Assembly (NCBI RefSeq): GCF_029846175.1 | Contig: NZ_JARWAC010000016.1 | Location: forward strand, 1-64,000 | From: Sphaerisporangium sp. TRM90804 | GTDB lineage: Bacteria > Actinomycetota > Actinomycetes > Streptosporangiales > Streptosporangiaceae | DNA: 64,000 nt | Direction of reading: 5' to 3' | In this document: in pieces, positions 1 through 7,936 of the stretch | Position numbering within the stretch: the stretch's first letter is position 1 | Layout: every line of letters starts with the position of its first letter | Notes under the pieces: generated by a model | What the model saw: only the letters and a program-made list of their open reading frames with translations | What the model was told of the DNA's origin: nothing | The model's database searches: none | Position numbers and translations under genes: made by a program

Positions 1-84
1 GGACGCGGTGGCCACGAGGCTGCCCTCGGCGCCCAGCGTGACCAGCACCCCGGCCGGGCCGGCGGCCAGCAGGTCGGGCGCGGG
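1..84 (-). CDS. Possible PfkB-family sugar kinase fragment at window edge
   Basis: Read leftwards, about 28 codons to the window edge encode a stretch with the core VLVTLGAEGSL. This strongly resembles the segment found just before the catalytic signature of PfkB/ribokinase/1-phosphofructokinase family kinases. The roughly 170 residues that should precede it are absent: the frame emerges directly from a C/G homopolymer block, in a different frame from the SDR protein on the other side. I therefore read it as the interior of a kinase gene joined artificially or by deletion. The short length leaves a chance match possible. Confidence 0.4.
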
Positions 85-125
85 CCCCCCCCCGGGGGGG
101 CCCCCGGGGGGGGGGGGGGGCCCCC
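82..125. other. C/G homopolymer block, likely assembly or sequencing artefact
   Basis: The block consists of runs of G3, C9, G7, C5, G15 and C5 in succession, with no other base. Nothing like it occurs elsewhere in the window. It separates the near-complete C-terminus of the SDR-fusion protein from a kinase-like reading frame that lacks its N-terminal half, so sequence is probably missing here. Confidence 0.6.
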
Positions 126-1429
126 GCGTCCAGGACGGCCTGGGCCAGCGCGTCCGGGGACGCGAGCGTGGTGTCCGCGGCGTCGAGGCAGGCGACGTGG
201 ACGCCGTAGCCCGCCCACTCGTCGTTCAGGGCCTCGGCCAGCGCCGCCACGGCCGCGCCCGCCGAGGCGTAGACGCCGGTGCGGCCCGCGCCGGGGGTGG
301 GGGACGAGGCGCGCAGCAGCAGGTGGCCGCCGCTGTCGCGCAGGTGGGGGAGCGCCGCCCTGGCGACGGTGAGCGGGCCGAGGTGGTGCACCGCGATGAC
401 CTCCCGCAGCGCGTCGTCGTCCGCGTCCGCCAGCGTGAGCGGCCGCTCGGGGCCGCCGACGCCGACCACGACGTCGATGCGGCCCCTCTCCTTGGCCACC
501 CGCCCGAGGGCCTCGGCGACGGCCCCGGCGTCCTCCACCCGCACCTCGTCGCGCGAGCGGGAGAACCAGTGGACGGCGGCGCCGTACTCCCCGGCCAGCT
601 CGGCGAGGTGGGACAGCTCGGGGCCGTCGCCGAAGGCCACCACGGTCTTCCCGGCGAGCGCCCGGTGGCGGGCCTCGGCGTCCGCGTGGCGGGTCGCGGG
701 GGCGAGCCGCAGGAGCCGGTCGGCGATGTGCAGGTCGACCGGGTGGGTGACCTTCATGTTGTGCTCGCTGCCCGGCACGATGTGGATCGGCACGCCGGGG
801 AGGTACCGCAGCACGACGCCGCAGTCGTCGGTGGCCTGGCGCTCGGCGAAGTCAGGGTCGGCGAACGCGCGCTCGTACGCCTCGCGGATCACCGACAGGC
901 GGAAGCACTGCGGGGTCTGGGCACGGCGCAGCAGTGTGCGGTCGGGGATGTCGCGGACGGTCTCGCCCTCGGGGCCGGTGTCGACGACCAGCAGCGTGTC
1001 GGACGAGGGGATGGCCACCTCGACGGCGACGTGGGTTCGCAGAGCCTGGACGCACGCGGTGATCGTGCTGGGCTCCACCAGCGGGCGGACGGCGTCGTGC
1101 AGCAGCACGTCGCACTCCTCGGCGCCCAGCGCCTCCAGCGCCCGCCAGGTGGACTCGGTGCGCGTCGCGCCGCCCTCCACGACCCGGCTGACCTTGCCGA
1201 ACCCGCCCCGCTCGACGATGCGCTCCACCTCGCCGGTGTATCCGGCCGCCATCAGCACGAGGATCTCGTCGACCTCGGCCGCCTCCTGGAACACGGCGAG
1301 CGTGTGCTCGATGACCGCCCGCCCGGCGATCTTGAGCAGCTGCTTGGGCGTCCCCTCCCCGACGCGCCGCCCGACCCCTCCGGCGAGCACCACGGCGACG
1401 GTGCGCAGACGCGGTTCCGCTACCCCCAC
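126..1429 (-). CDS. Bifunctional IspD-like cytidylyltransferase / SDR-type protein
   Basis: The N-terminal domain (about residues 10-240) is an IspD/TarI-family cytidylyltransferase. It has the nucleotide-binding LAGGVGRR loop (15-22) with Lys29, HDAVRP at 111-116, RAQTPQ near 170 and KVTHPVDL near 226. The C-terminal domain (about 258-436) has a short-chain dehydrogenase fold. IspD-SDR fusions include Haemophilus Acs1/Bcs1, which makes CDP-ribitol from ribulose 5-phosphate, so a CDP-polyol role is the best guess. The SDR half looks degenerate: the YxxxK motif reads Y387-ASA-G391, and the glycine-rich loop is atypical. The GTG start is chosen for the GGAGGG ribosome site about 8 bases upstream. 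The 3' end runs into the homopolymer block, so the true stop is unknown. It diverges from the CDP-alcohol transferase gene. Confidence 0.8.
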
Positions 1430-1815
1430 GATGAATTCCCTCCCGCGACACCCATGAACCCAACGCCCGACCCTACCCACCCCCACCCCCTTCCCACCCC
1501 CGACGCCCAGCCCCCGCCCCGGCGCCGGGTGGGAGCATCCGTGGCGGGGTGGCGGGGTGGCGGGGTGGCGGGGTGGCGGGGTGGCGGGTGTCCCCTGTGC
1601 CCCTTCGTGCTGCTCCCAAGCCCTCGTTGTTCGGTGGTGCCGTCGGGGCCGGGGGATGGGTGGGGGGATGTCGGGATATGGGATTGGGAAACGGCGCGGG
1701 TGGGGATGCGGGGGGCTTGGGACGGGGGAATGACGTGCGGTGATGGGATTGCGGGGTGGTGATCACTCGGTTACGTTGCGGGGTGACGATACCGGTCGCG
1801 GAAGGAGACCTCCGG
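1430..1815. other. Divergent intergenic region, G-rich
   Basis: This is the spacer between the leftward IspD-SDR gene and the rightward CDP-alcohol transferase gene. It holds a ribosome site for the leftward gene (about 1440-1445), a GTGGCGGG-type octamer repeat, a C-rich stretch (1480-1530), a G-rich stretch (1640-1760) and a ribosome site for the rightward gene (about 1802-1807). No convincing small gene was seen. Promoters must lie here, but no hexamer pair stands out. Confidence 0.5.
1542..1590. repeat. Tandem 8-bp G-rich repeat
   Basis: About six head-to-tail copies of GGCGGGGT occur on the + strand. The runs of three and four G could form G-quadruplexes in DNA or in a long 5' leader of the rightward gene. 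Copy number is likely to vary between strains. Confidence 0.75.
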
Positions 1816-3504
1816 TTGCCTGAATCCGCGTATCCGCCGCCGGTGCGGCCCTCCGCGAGGACGGCCGCCGTGCCATGGGAGCCGCAGGGGAGTCCGGCGC
1901 GTCCCGCCCCGGCGGCGGCCGCGGTCGTGCTCGCGACGACCGCGGCCACCCGCCTCGCCTGCGCGGAGGGGACGCTGGCGCTACGGCTCGCCGGGCAGCT
2001 TCTCACCCTGCCGGTGCGTGAGGTCCATGTGGTCGACAGGTCGGCCCGAGAGCCCGAGTCGCCCGGGACGACGGCCGGCGCCGGGCCGCGCCCCCTGGCG
2101 GCCGGGGACGGGTACGGCTCGGGGGCCGGTCCGCGGTCGCCGGGCGGTGCGCCTGACGGAACGGCTGTGGTCCCGCCGGGCTCGGCCGGTGACGGGCCTG
2201 GGTCGTCGCTCGTGCCTGGCCGGCATGGTGCGGGGGGTGAGGTCGTGGGGTGGCCCGGAGGGTCTCGGGTCACCGTGAGTGAAGGGCTCGCGGGGGATCT
2301 GCGGGCGGTGGCTTCGGTGGCGAGGGCGGGGCCGGGGCCGGTGGCGGTGTTGCCGGGCGATCTGGTGGCGCACACCGAGGCGCTCGCGTTGCTGCTGGCC
2401 GATCCGGCGCACGGCACCGGGGCGCTGGTGTCGCCGGGGGCCGAGCGCGCGGGCCCGTTGACGCCGCCGGTGCGGGTGGAGCGCGGGCGGGTCGTGGCCG
2501 CGGGCAACTCCTTCCACACGGTCAGCGCCCCCAACGCCTGCTTCCGGGGCGTCCTGCACGTCGGCGAGGCCGACCTGGCCGGGCTCGCCGAGGTCGCGGA
2601 CGAGCTCGCCAACCTCGCCCAGGCCCGGCGGCTCGGCGACGTACGCGACGCCGAGGCCGCCGACCTGCTGCTCGCGGGGCTCGTCCGCGTCGGCGTTCCC
2701 GTGCGCGCCGCCCCGCTCGGCGGGCTGCACTGCGGCCGGGTCTCGGGGCAGCTCGGCGCGGACGCCGCCGTCGCGAAGCTGGCCGAGGTCGACCAGGATC
2801 GCGCCCGTCTGGCGGCGTCGGTCAAGTCCGACGACGGCTGGGTGGCCACCTACCTGGTCAGCTCCTGGTCACGCCACCTGGTGCGGCCGGCGGCGCGGCT
2901 CGGCCTCACGCCGAACGCGGTCACCGGCCTCTCGGTGGCCCTGGCCGGGCTGGCCGCCGTCGCGTTCTCGGCGGGCGAGCGTCGCGCGCAGGTCGCCGGG
3001 GCGGCGCTGCTCTACCTGTCCTTCGTGCTCGACTGCGTGGACGGCCAGCTGGCCCGCTACACCCGCGCCTTCTCGCCGATCGGCGCCTGGCTGGACGCCA
3101 CCTTCGCCCGGGTGAAGGAGTACCTCGTCTACGCCGGCCTCGCCGTCGGCTACGCCGGAGGCCTCGACCGCGGGCCCACGGGCCCGGAGAGCATCTGGGC
3201 GCTGGCCGTCGCCGCCATGCTGGTCCAGTCGATGCGCCACATGATCGACTTCTCCTACGCCGGGGCGCGGGCCGGCAAGCCCGGCTCCGAACGCCTCTGG
3301 GACCGTCCGGGCGACGCGCCGAGCGTCCTCGCCGGGATGCCCTGGCTCAGGAAGGTCGTGGTGCTGCCCATCGGGGAGCGCATGCTGCTGATCGCGGTGA
3401 CCGCCGCGCTCTACGACGCCCGGGTGACGTTCATCGCGCTGCTCGCCTGGGGCGGGCTCGCGACGCTCTACATGCTCGCCGGCCGGATCGCGAGGTCGTT
3501 CTGA
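1816..3504 (+). CDS. CDP-alcohol phosphatidyltransferase-like protein with N-terminal nucleotidyltransferase-like region
   Basis: The C-terminal third (about 340-560) is a polytopic CDP-alcohol phosphotransferase domain with the signature DCVDGQLAR at 406-414, then G424 and D428. The last Asp of the consensus DxxDGxxAR..GxxxDxxxD is Ala432 here. That residue is the proposed catalytic base in characterised members, so the mechanism or activity may differ. The N-terminal half contains a segment (AVLPGDLVAHTEAL) like a degenerate nucleotidyltransferase core, recalling the archaeal-type fusion of inositol-phosphate cytidylyltransferase and DIPP synthase. The TTG start follows GAAGGAG by about 8 bases; an in-frame GTG at 1756 is less likely. 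The next gene starts 2 bases after the stop, indicating translational coupling. Confidence 0.75.
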   Translation: MPESAYPPPVRPSARTAAVPWEPQGSPARPAPAAAAVVLATTAATRLACAEGTLALRLAGQLLTLPVREVHVVDRSAREPESPGTTAGAGPRPLAAGDGYGSGAGPRSPGGAPDGTAVVPPGSAGDGPGSSLVPGRHGAGGEVVGWPGGSRVTVSEGLAGDLRAVASVARAGPGPVAVLPGDLVAHTEALALLLADPAHGTGALVSPGAERAGPLTPPVRVERGRVVAAGNSFHTVSAPNACFRGVLHVGEADLAGLAEVADELANLAQARRLGDVRDAEAADLLLAGLVRVGVPVRAAPLGGLHCGRVSGQLGADAAVAKLAEVDQDRARLAASVKSDDGWVATYLVSSWSRHLVRPAARLGLTPNAVTGLSVALAGLAAVAFSAGERRAQVAGAALLYLSFVLDCVDGQLARYTRAFSPIGAWLDATFARVKEYLVYAGLAVGYAGGLDRGPTGPESIWALAVAAMLVQSMRHMIDFSYAGARAGKPGSERLWDRPGDAPSVLAGMPWLRKVVVLPIGERMLLIAVTAALYDARVTFIALLAWGGLATLYMLAGRIARSF

Positions 3505-3506
3505 CG

Positions 3507-4127
3507 ATGATCGTCCACATGACGCCGGTTCCCCGCAGCTTCGTGGTCACCTACCGCGACGACGGCGTGCTGTCGCGCGGCATGGGCCTGCTGGTGGCGG
3601 GCCAGCTCCCGCCGCTGCCGCCCGCCCTCGCCGGGGCGTTCGTCACCGGCGTCATGCTGTTCCTGGGCGTCGCCGGCGACGACGGCCCGTCGGTCTTCGC
3701 GCCGGCCGTGGCGCTGCTGCTCGCCGGCCCCGGCAGCTCCCACGCGCACGACGGCAGGCTCGACTGGCTCGTGCCGCCGATCCTGCGCGTCACCGAGTAC
3801 GGCTTCATCACCTGCGTGGGCTTCGCCTGGGACGTTCCCAAGCCCCTGCTGTTCGGCCTGCTCGGGGCGATGCTCTTCCACCACTACGACGTGGTCTACC
3901 GCTGCCGCCAGCACGTCTACCCGCCGTCGTGGCTGGCCTCGGCGGGCCTGGGCTGGGAGGGCCGCATGCTGCTGGTGGCCATGGGCGCCCTGCTGGACGT
4001 GGTCACCCCGGTCTTCGCGCTCGCGGCGCTCTACCTGACCGCCCTGTTCGGCTGGGAGAGCCTGACCTGCTGGCTGGCCGCCCCCACGTCGGGCGTCGAG
4101 GCGGCCGACCTCGGCGGCCACGACTGA
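3507..4127 (+). CDS. Membrane protein partner of the CDP-alcohol transferase (DUF5941-like)
   Basis: This 206-residue protein has several hydrophobic segments (about 28-55, 70-85, 115-135 and 165-190) and conserved-looking HHYD and YRDDG motifs. From memory, similar sequence forms the C-terminal part of larger actinobacterial proteins that also contain the CDP-alcohol transferase domain (DUF5941). Here it is a separate gene starting 2 bases after the transferase stop, so the two products probably act as one membrane unit. The ATG at 3507 has no strong ribosome site of its own, which fits coupling. An in-frame ATG at 3519 is an alternative. The catalytic role is unknown. Confidence 0.6.
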   Translation: MIVHMTPVPRSFVVTYRDDGVLSRGMGLLVAGQLPPLPPALAGAFVTGVMLFLGVAGDDGPSVFAPAVALLLAGPGSSHAHDGRLDWLVPPILRVTEYGFITCVGFAWDVPKPLLFGLLGAMLFHHYDVVYRCRQHVYPPSWLASAGLGWEGRMLLVAMGALLDVVTPVFALAALYLTALFGWESLTCWLAAPTSGVEAADLGGHD

Positions 4128-4197
4128 CCGGTTCCGCCCCGTATCTCCGCCCGCACAACCAATAAAAGACCTCATAAAGGTCGAAGTGAACTCCGGA

Positions 4198-4229
4198 TTA
4201 CACGATCAGCACGTCAAGGCAACTAACCT
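4198..4229 (+). promoter_or_regulatory. Putative promoter of the cytidylyltransferase-G1PDH operon
   Basis: In an unusually AT-rich 110-base spacer, TTACAC (4198-4203) and TAACCT (4224-4229) resemble -35 and -10 elements, but the spacing is long (20 bases). A small inverted repeat, GACCT..AGGTC, lies just upstream at about 4169-4183. Confidence 0.35.
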
Positions 4230-4270
4230 TTGCCCCTACGGAGAACTCTGCTCTGACTGAGGAGTGCACG

Positions 4271-5005
4271 TTGCTGGGAATGGTGCTGGCCGCCGGGGCC
4301 GGACGACGCCTGCGGCCGTACACCGACACGCTGCCCAAGGCGCTGGTGCCGGTCGACGGGGAGACCACGATCCTCGACATCGCCCTGCGCAATCTGGCGG
4401 CGGTCGATCTGCGGGACGTCGTCGTCATCGTGGGGTACGCCGCCCAGGCGGTCCACGACCGCAAGGCCGAGCTCGAACGGCGGCACGACGTCAAGCTGAC
4501 CCTCGTGCACAACGACAAGGCCGAGGAGTGGAACAACGCCTACTCCCTGTGGTGCGCGCGCGACCACTTCGCCGAGGGCGCGCTGCTGGTCAACGGCGAC
4601 ACCGTGCACCCGGTGTCGGTCGAGCGCACGCTGCTGGACGCCCCGGCGACCACCGACCTCCTGCTCGCCGTCGACGACGTCAAGTCGCTGGCCGACGAGG
4701 AGATGAAGGTCGTCCTCGACGAGACCGGCCACCTGAAGCGCATCACCAAGCTCATGGACCCCGCCGAGGCCTTCGGCGAGTACATCGGCGCCACCCTGAT
4801 CCGCCCGGGCGCCGCTCGGCGGCTCGCCGACGCGCTCCAGGCCACCTTCGAGCGCGACCCCCAGCTCTACTACGAGGACGGCTACGGCGAGATGGTCGCC
4901 CGGGGCGAGCAGATCGCCGTCGCGCCCATCGGCAAGGTCGACTGGGTCGAGGTCGACAACCACCAGGACCTCGCGAAGGCCCGGGAGATCGCGTGCCACT
5001 ACTAG
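4271..5005 (+). CDS. LicC-like CTP:phosphoalcohol cytidylyltransferase
   Basis: The 244-residue GT-A-fold nucleotidyltransferase has the LAAGAGRRLRP loop at 6-16 followed by LPKAL (21-25), the metal-binding NGD at 108-110 and NNAYSLW at 88-94. The last motif is typical of LicC/phosphocholine cytidylyltransferase relatives. It probably activates a small phosphorylated alcohol or polyol with CTP. The neighbouring glycerol-1-phosphate dehydrogenase-like enzyme and CDP-alcohol transferase suggest the substrate is made, activated and transferred within this operon. The TTG start is supported by GAGGAG 8 bases upstream. Substrate assignment is inference. Confidence 0.8.
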   Translation: MLGMVLAAGAGRRLRPYTDTLPKALVPVDGETTILDIALRNLAAVDLRDVVVIVGYAAQAVHDRKAELERRHDVKLTLVHNDKAEEWNNAYSLWCARDHFAEGALLVNGDTVHPVSVERTLLDAPATTDLLLAVDDVKSLADEEMKVVLDETGHLKRITKLMDPAEAFGEYIGATLIRPGAARRLADALQATFERDPQLYYEDGYGEMVARGEQIAVAPIGKVDWVEVDNHQDLAKAREIACHY

Positions 5006-5054
5006 CCGCGCCCCGCCGGCAGGCGCAGGCCACGACCACGGCCCGGGAGGACGC

Positions 5055-6113
5055 ATGCCGCTTCTAGCACGAATGCTCATGGCCCCGCTGACCGTCGAGG
5101 TCCGCAGGGGCGCGGTGGCCCAGCTCGGCGGCCTGCTCGCCGACAGCCGGGTGGCGACGTCCGGCAGGGTCGCCGTCGCCGTCGGCTCAGGCCAGGGCGA
5201 CCACATCTCCGACCTCATCGCGCCCACGCTCGGCGAGGCCCGGGTGTTCCGCGTCGCCGACGGGTCGGTGGACGCCGCGGTGTCCCTGGGGGCCGATCTC
5301 CGCAAGGGCGCCTACGAGGCCGTGGTGGGCATCGGCGGCGGCAAGACGATCGACGTCACCAAGTACGCCGCGTCGCTCGCCGGCATCCCCATGGTGGCCG
5401 TGGCCACCAACCTGTCGCACGACGGCATCTGCTCGCCGGTCTCCTCGCTGGAGCACGAGGGCGGCAAGGGCTCGTTCGGCGTGCCGATGCCGCTGGCCAT
5501 CCTCGTCGACCTCGACTTCGTGCACGGCGCGCCGCCCGCGCTCGTGCGGGCCGGCATCGGCGACGTCGTCAGCAACCTGTCGGCCATCGAGGACTGGCAG
5601 CTCGGCAACGTCGAGCGCGGCGAGCCCATCGACGGCCTGGCGGTCTCGATGGCCAGAACCAGCGCCGAGGCCGTGCTGGGCCGGGCCGACTCCATCGAGT
5701 CGGACGCCTTCCTCACGGTGCTGGCCGAGGCGCTGATCCTCTCGGGCATGTCCATGGTCGTCGCCGGGTCCTCCCGTCCCGGAAGCGGTGGAGATCATGA
5801 GATCCTTCATGCCGTGGACCAGCTCTACCCCGGCACCTCCAACCACGGCGAGCTCGCCGGCATCGGCGCGGCCTTCTGCTTCTTCCTTCGCGAGGACGAG
5901 GAGCGGCTGGCCGTGGTGGCCGACTGCCTGCGCGCGCACAAGCTTCCGGTCGTCCCGGGTGACCTGGGCCTGACCAACGAGCAGTTCGCCGCCGCGGTCG
6001 ACCTGGCGCCGTCCACCCGGCCGGGGCGCTACACGATTCTTGAGCACCTTCGGCTGTCCGAGGCCGAGGTGCGCGACCGGGTGGAGGAATATGTCCGGGC
6101 CATCGGTCATTGA
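5055..6113 (+). CDS. sn-Glycerol-1-phosphate dehydrogenase-like (AraM/EgsA family) enzyme
   Basis: The 352-residue protein belongs to the dehydroquinate-synthase/iron-alcohol-dehydrogenase superfamily. It shows the NAD(P)-binding GGGK at 94-97, THDG-equivalent SHDGICSP at 121-128, and metal ligands Asp170, His248 and His264 placed as in archaeal and Bacillus AraM G1P dehydrogenases (GDHEILH, NHGE). The expected reaction is reduction of dihydroxyacetone phosphate, or a related ketose phosphate, to a polyol phosphate. It lies between a cytidylyltransferase and a CDP-alcohol transferase, which makes a CDP-polyol pathway likely. The ATG start follows GGAGG. The next gene overlaps its 3' end by 23 bases. 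Confidence 0.8.
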   Translation: MPLLARMLMAPLTVEVRRGAVAQLGGLLADSRVATSGRVAVAVGSGQGDHISDLIAPTLGEARVFRVADGSVDAAVSLGADLRKGAYEAVVGIGGGKTIDVTKYAASLAGIPMVAVATNLSHDGICSPVSSLEHEGGKGSFGVPMPLAILVDLDFVHGAPPALVRAGIGDVVSNLSAIEDWQLGNVERGEPIDGLAVSMARTSAEAVLGRADSIESDAFLTVLAEALILSGMSMVVAGSSRPGSGGDHEILHAVDQLYPGTSNHGELAGIGAAFCFFLREDEERLAVVADCLRAHKLPVVPGDLGLTNEQFAAAVDLAPSTRPGRYTILEHLRLSEAEVRDRVEEYVRAIGH

Positions 6114-6858
6114 GCTGCGGGCTGTCGCCCAGCCGCAGACGACCGTCGAACGCAAGTCCGGCGAGCACTGGGCGGGCCTGCTCTACATGCGCAAGCTCTC
6201 GATCTACGTGACGTGGGCGCTGGCCCGCACGCCGCTCACGCCCAACCAGGTCACCGGCCTGATGATCGCCTGCGGGCTGCTGGCCGGCGCGGTGCTCGCG
6301 CTGCCGGGCCTGTGGGCGGCGTTCGCCGCGGCCGTGCTCGTGCAGGTCTACCTGCTGCTCGACTGCTCCGACGGCGAGCTGGCCAGGTGGACCGGCCGCA
6401 CCTCGATCACCGGCGTCTACCTCGACCGCGTGGGCCACTACTTCGCCGAGGCCGCGCTGCTGATCGGGCTCGGCTTCCGGGCCTCTGAGACCACGCCCGA
6501 CTGGTTCACCGTGCTCGGCTTCGCCGCCGCGCTCGGCGCCATCCTGATCAAGTCGGAGACCGACCTGGTGGACGTCGCCCGCGCCCGCTCCGGCCTGCCG
6601 GCCTCGGAGGAGGCCCAGGCGGAGCGGTTCCGCTCCCCGCGGCTCGGCGCGGCGCGCAAGGTCGCGGCGGCGCTGCGGTTCCACCGGGTGATCCAGGCCG
6701 TGGAGCTGTCGCTGATCGCGCTGGCCGCCGCGGTGTGGGACTTCGTGGCGGGCGGCCTGACGGCGACGCAGGTGCTCACCGTCGCGTGCGCCGTCTTCGC
6801 CGGCCTGCAGACCGTCCTGCACCTCGTGAGCATTCTCGGATCCAGGCGCCTCGGGTGA
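6091..6858 (+). CDS. CDP-alcohol phosphatidyltransferase family membrane protein
   Basis: The 255-residue polytopic protein has the family signature DCSDGELAR at 91-99, G108 and D112. As in the first transferase of the cluster, the final Asp is missing: position 116 is His. In characterised enzymes this Asp is the catalytic base, so this may be a His-variant subfamily. It probably transfers a phosphoalcohol from a CDP-alcohol made by the preceding genes to a lipid or polyol acceptor in the membrane. The ATG start sits inside the end of the dehydrogenase gene with GGAGG directly upstream, so the two are co-translated. Confidence 0.75.
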   Translation: MSGPSVIELRAVAQPQTTVERKSGEHWAGLLYMRKLSIYVTWALARTPLTPNQVTGLMIACGLLAGAVLALPGLWAAFAAAVLVQVYLLLDCSDGELARWTGRTSITGVYLDRVGHYFAEAALLIGLGFRASETTPDWFTVLGFAAALGAILIKSETDLVDVARARSGLPASEEAQAERFRSPRLGAARKVAAALRFHRVIQAVELSLIALAAAVWDFVAGGLTATQVLTVACAVFAGLQTVLHLVSILGSRRLG

Positions 6859-7048
6859 ACCGTGCGAGCATTCCGCCGCGTATCTGAGTCAACACCGGTC
6901 ACGTGGGAACGCCTACTGTTCGGTGAAGGTTCGCCGAGAGTTCCGATACGCTTATTTGGCCGTCAGCAAGTAGGGTTCCGAATGCCCGCTCAACCAGATT
7001 CGGTGATCATGTCTACATGCGTTCTCCATGCGTCGAGGCGATGACGCG

Positions 7049-7927
7049 TTGAAGATCTCATGTGTCATCCTCACCATGGGCAACCGGGTCGCCGAGCTTG
7101 AGCGCGCGATCGAGTCCGCTCTGACACAGACCGACGGCGACGTCGAGGTGGTGGTGGTCGGCAACGGCGCCGACGTCCCGCCCGTCGCCGACGTGCCGCG
7201 CAGCGGCGCGTCCAGCGTCCGCGCGGTGCGCATCCCGACGAACGTCGGCATCCCCGAGGGGCGCAACCACGGCGTGCGCGAATGCACGGGCGACGTCGTG
7301 CTGTTCCTCGACGACGACGGCTGGTACGCCGACGACAAGGTGGCCGCGCACGTGCGCGAGCGGTTCTCCAGCGAGCCCGACCTCGCGGTGATCTCCTTCC
7401 GCGTCATGGATCCCGAGGGCGGCGCCGGCCAGCGCCGGCACGTGCCCCGGCTGCGCGCCGGCGACCCGCAGCGCTCCTCCCCGGTGACCACCTTCCTCGG
7501 CGGCGCGTGCGCGATCAGGCGCTCGGCGTACCTGCAGGTGGGCGGCCTTCCCGGCCGGTTCTTCTACGCCCACGAGGAGACCGACCTCGCCTGGCGGCTC
7601 CTCGGCGAGGGCTACCGCATCGAGTACGACGCCGACGCCGTGATGTACCACCCCCAGGTGCCGCCGACGCGTCACGCCGACTTCTACCGGCTCAACGCCC
7701 GCAACCGGGTGTGGCTGGCGCGCCGCAACCTCCCCTGGCCGCTGGCGGTCTTCTACCTGCTCGACTGGGCGGTGCTGACGCTGGTGCGCGAGCGGTCGTG
7801 GGACGCCATCAAGGCGTGGGCGCGCGGCTTCGCCGAAGGGCTCAGGGAGCCCGCGGGCGAGCGCCGCCCCATGGCGTGGCGCACGGCCTGGCGCATGCTC
7901 AGGCTGGGACGCCCGCCCATCGTGTGA
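7049..7927 (+). CDS. Glycosyltransferase family 2
   Basis: This 292-residue GT-A enzyme starts with KISCVILTMGNR, has the metal-binding FLDDDGW near residue 93 and the acceptor-side HEETDLAWR near 177. The C-terminus is amphipathic. It follows the CDP-alcohol cluster after a 190-base spacer and may glycosylate its product. The TTG start is chosen because GAGGCG lies 8 bases upstream; an ATG at 7028 lacks a ribosome site. The spacer contains AT-rich promoter-like sequence (TACTGT near 6910, TACGCT near 6947). It converges with the decarboxylase-family gene, with 9 bases between stops. Confidence 0.8.
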   Translation: MKISCVILTMGNRVAELERAIESALTQTDGDVEVVVVGNGADVPPVADVPRSGASSVRAVRIPTNVGIPEGRNHGVRECTGDVVLFLDDDGWYADDKVAAHVRERFSSEPDLAVISFRVMDPEGGAGQRRHVPRLRAGDPQRSSPVTTFLGGACAIRRSAYLQVGGLPGRFFYAHEETDLAWRLLGEGYRIEYDADAVMYHPQVPPTRHADFYRLNARNRVWLARRNLPWPLAVFYLLDWAVLTLVRERSWDAIKAWARGFAEGLREPAGERRPMAWRTAWRMLRLGRPPIV

Positions 7928-7936
7928 GGCGGCCGC

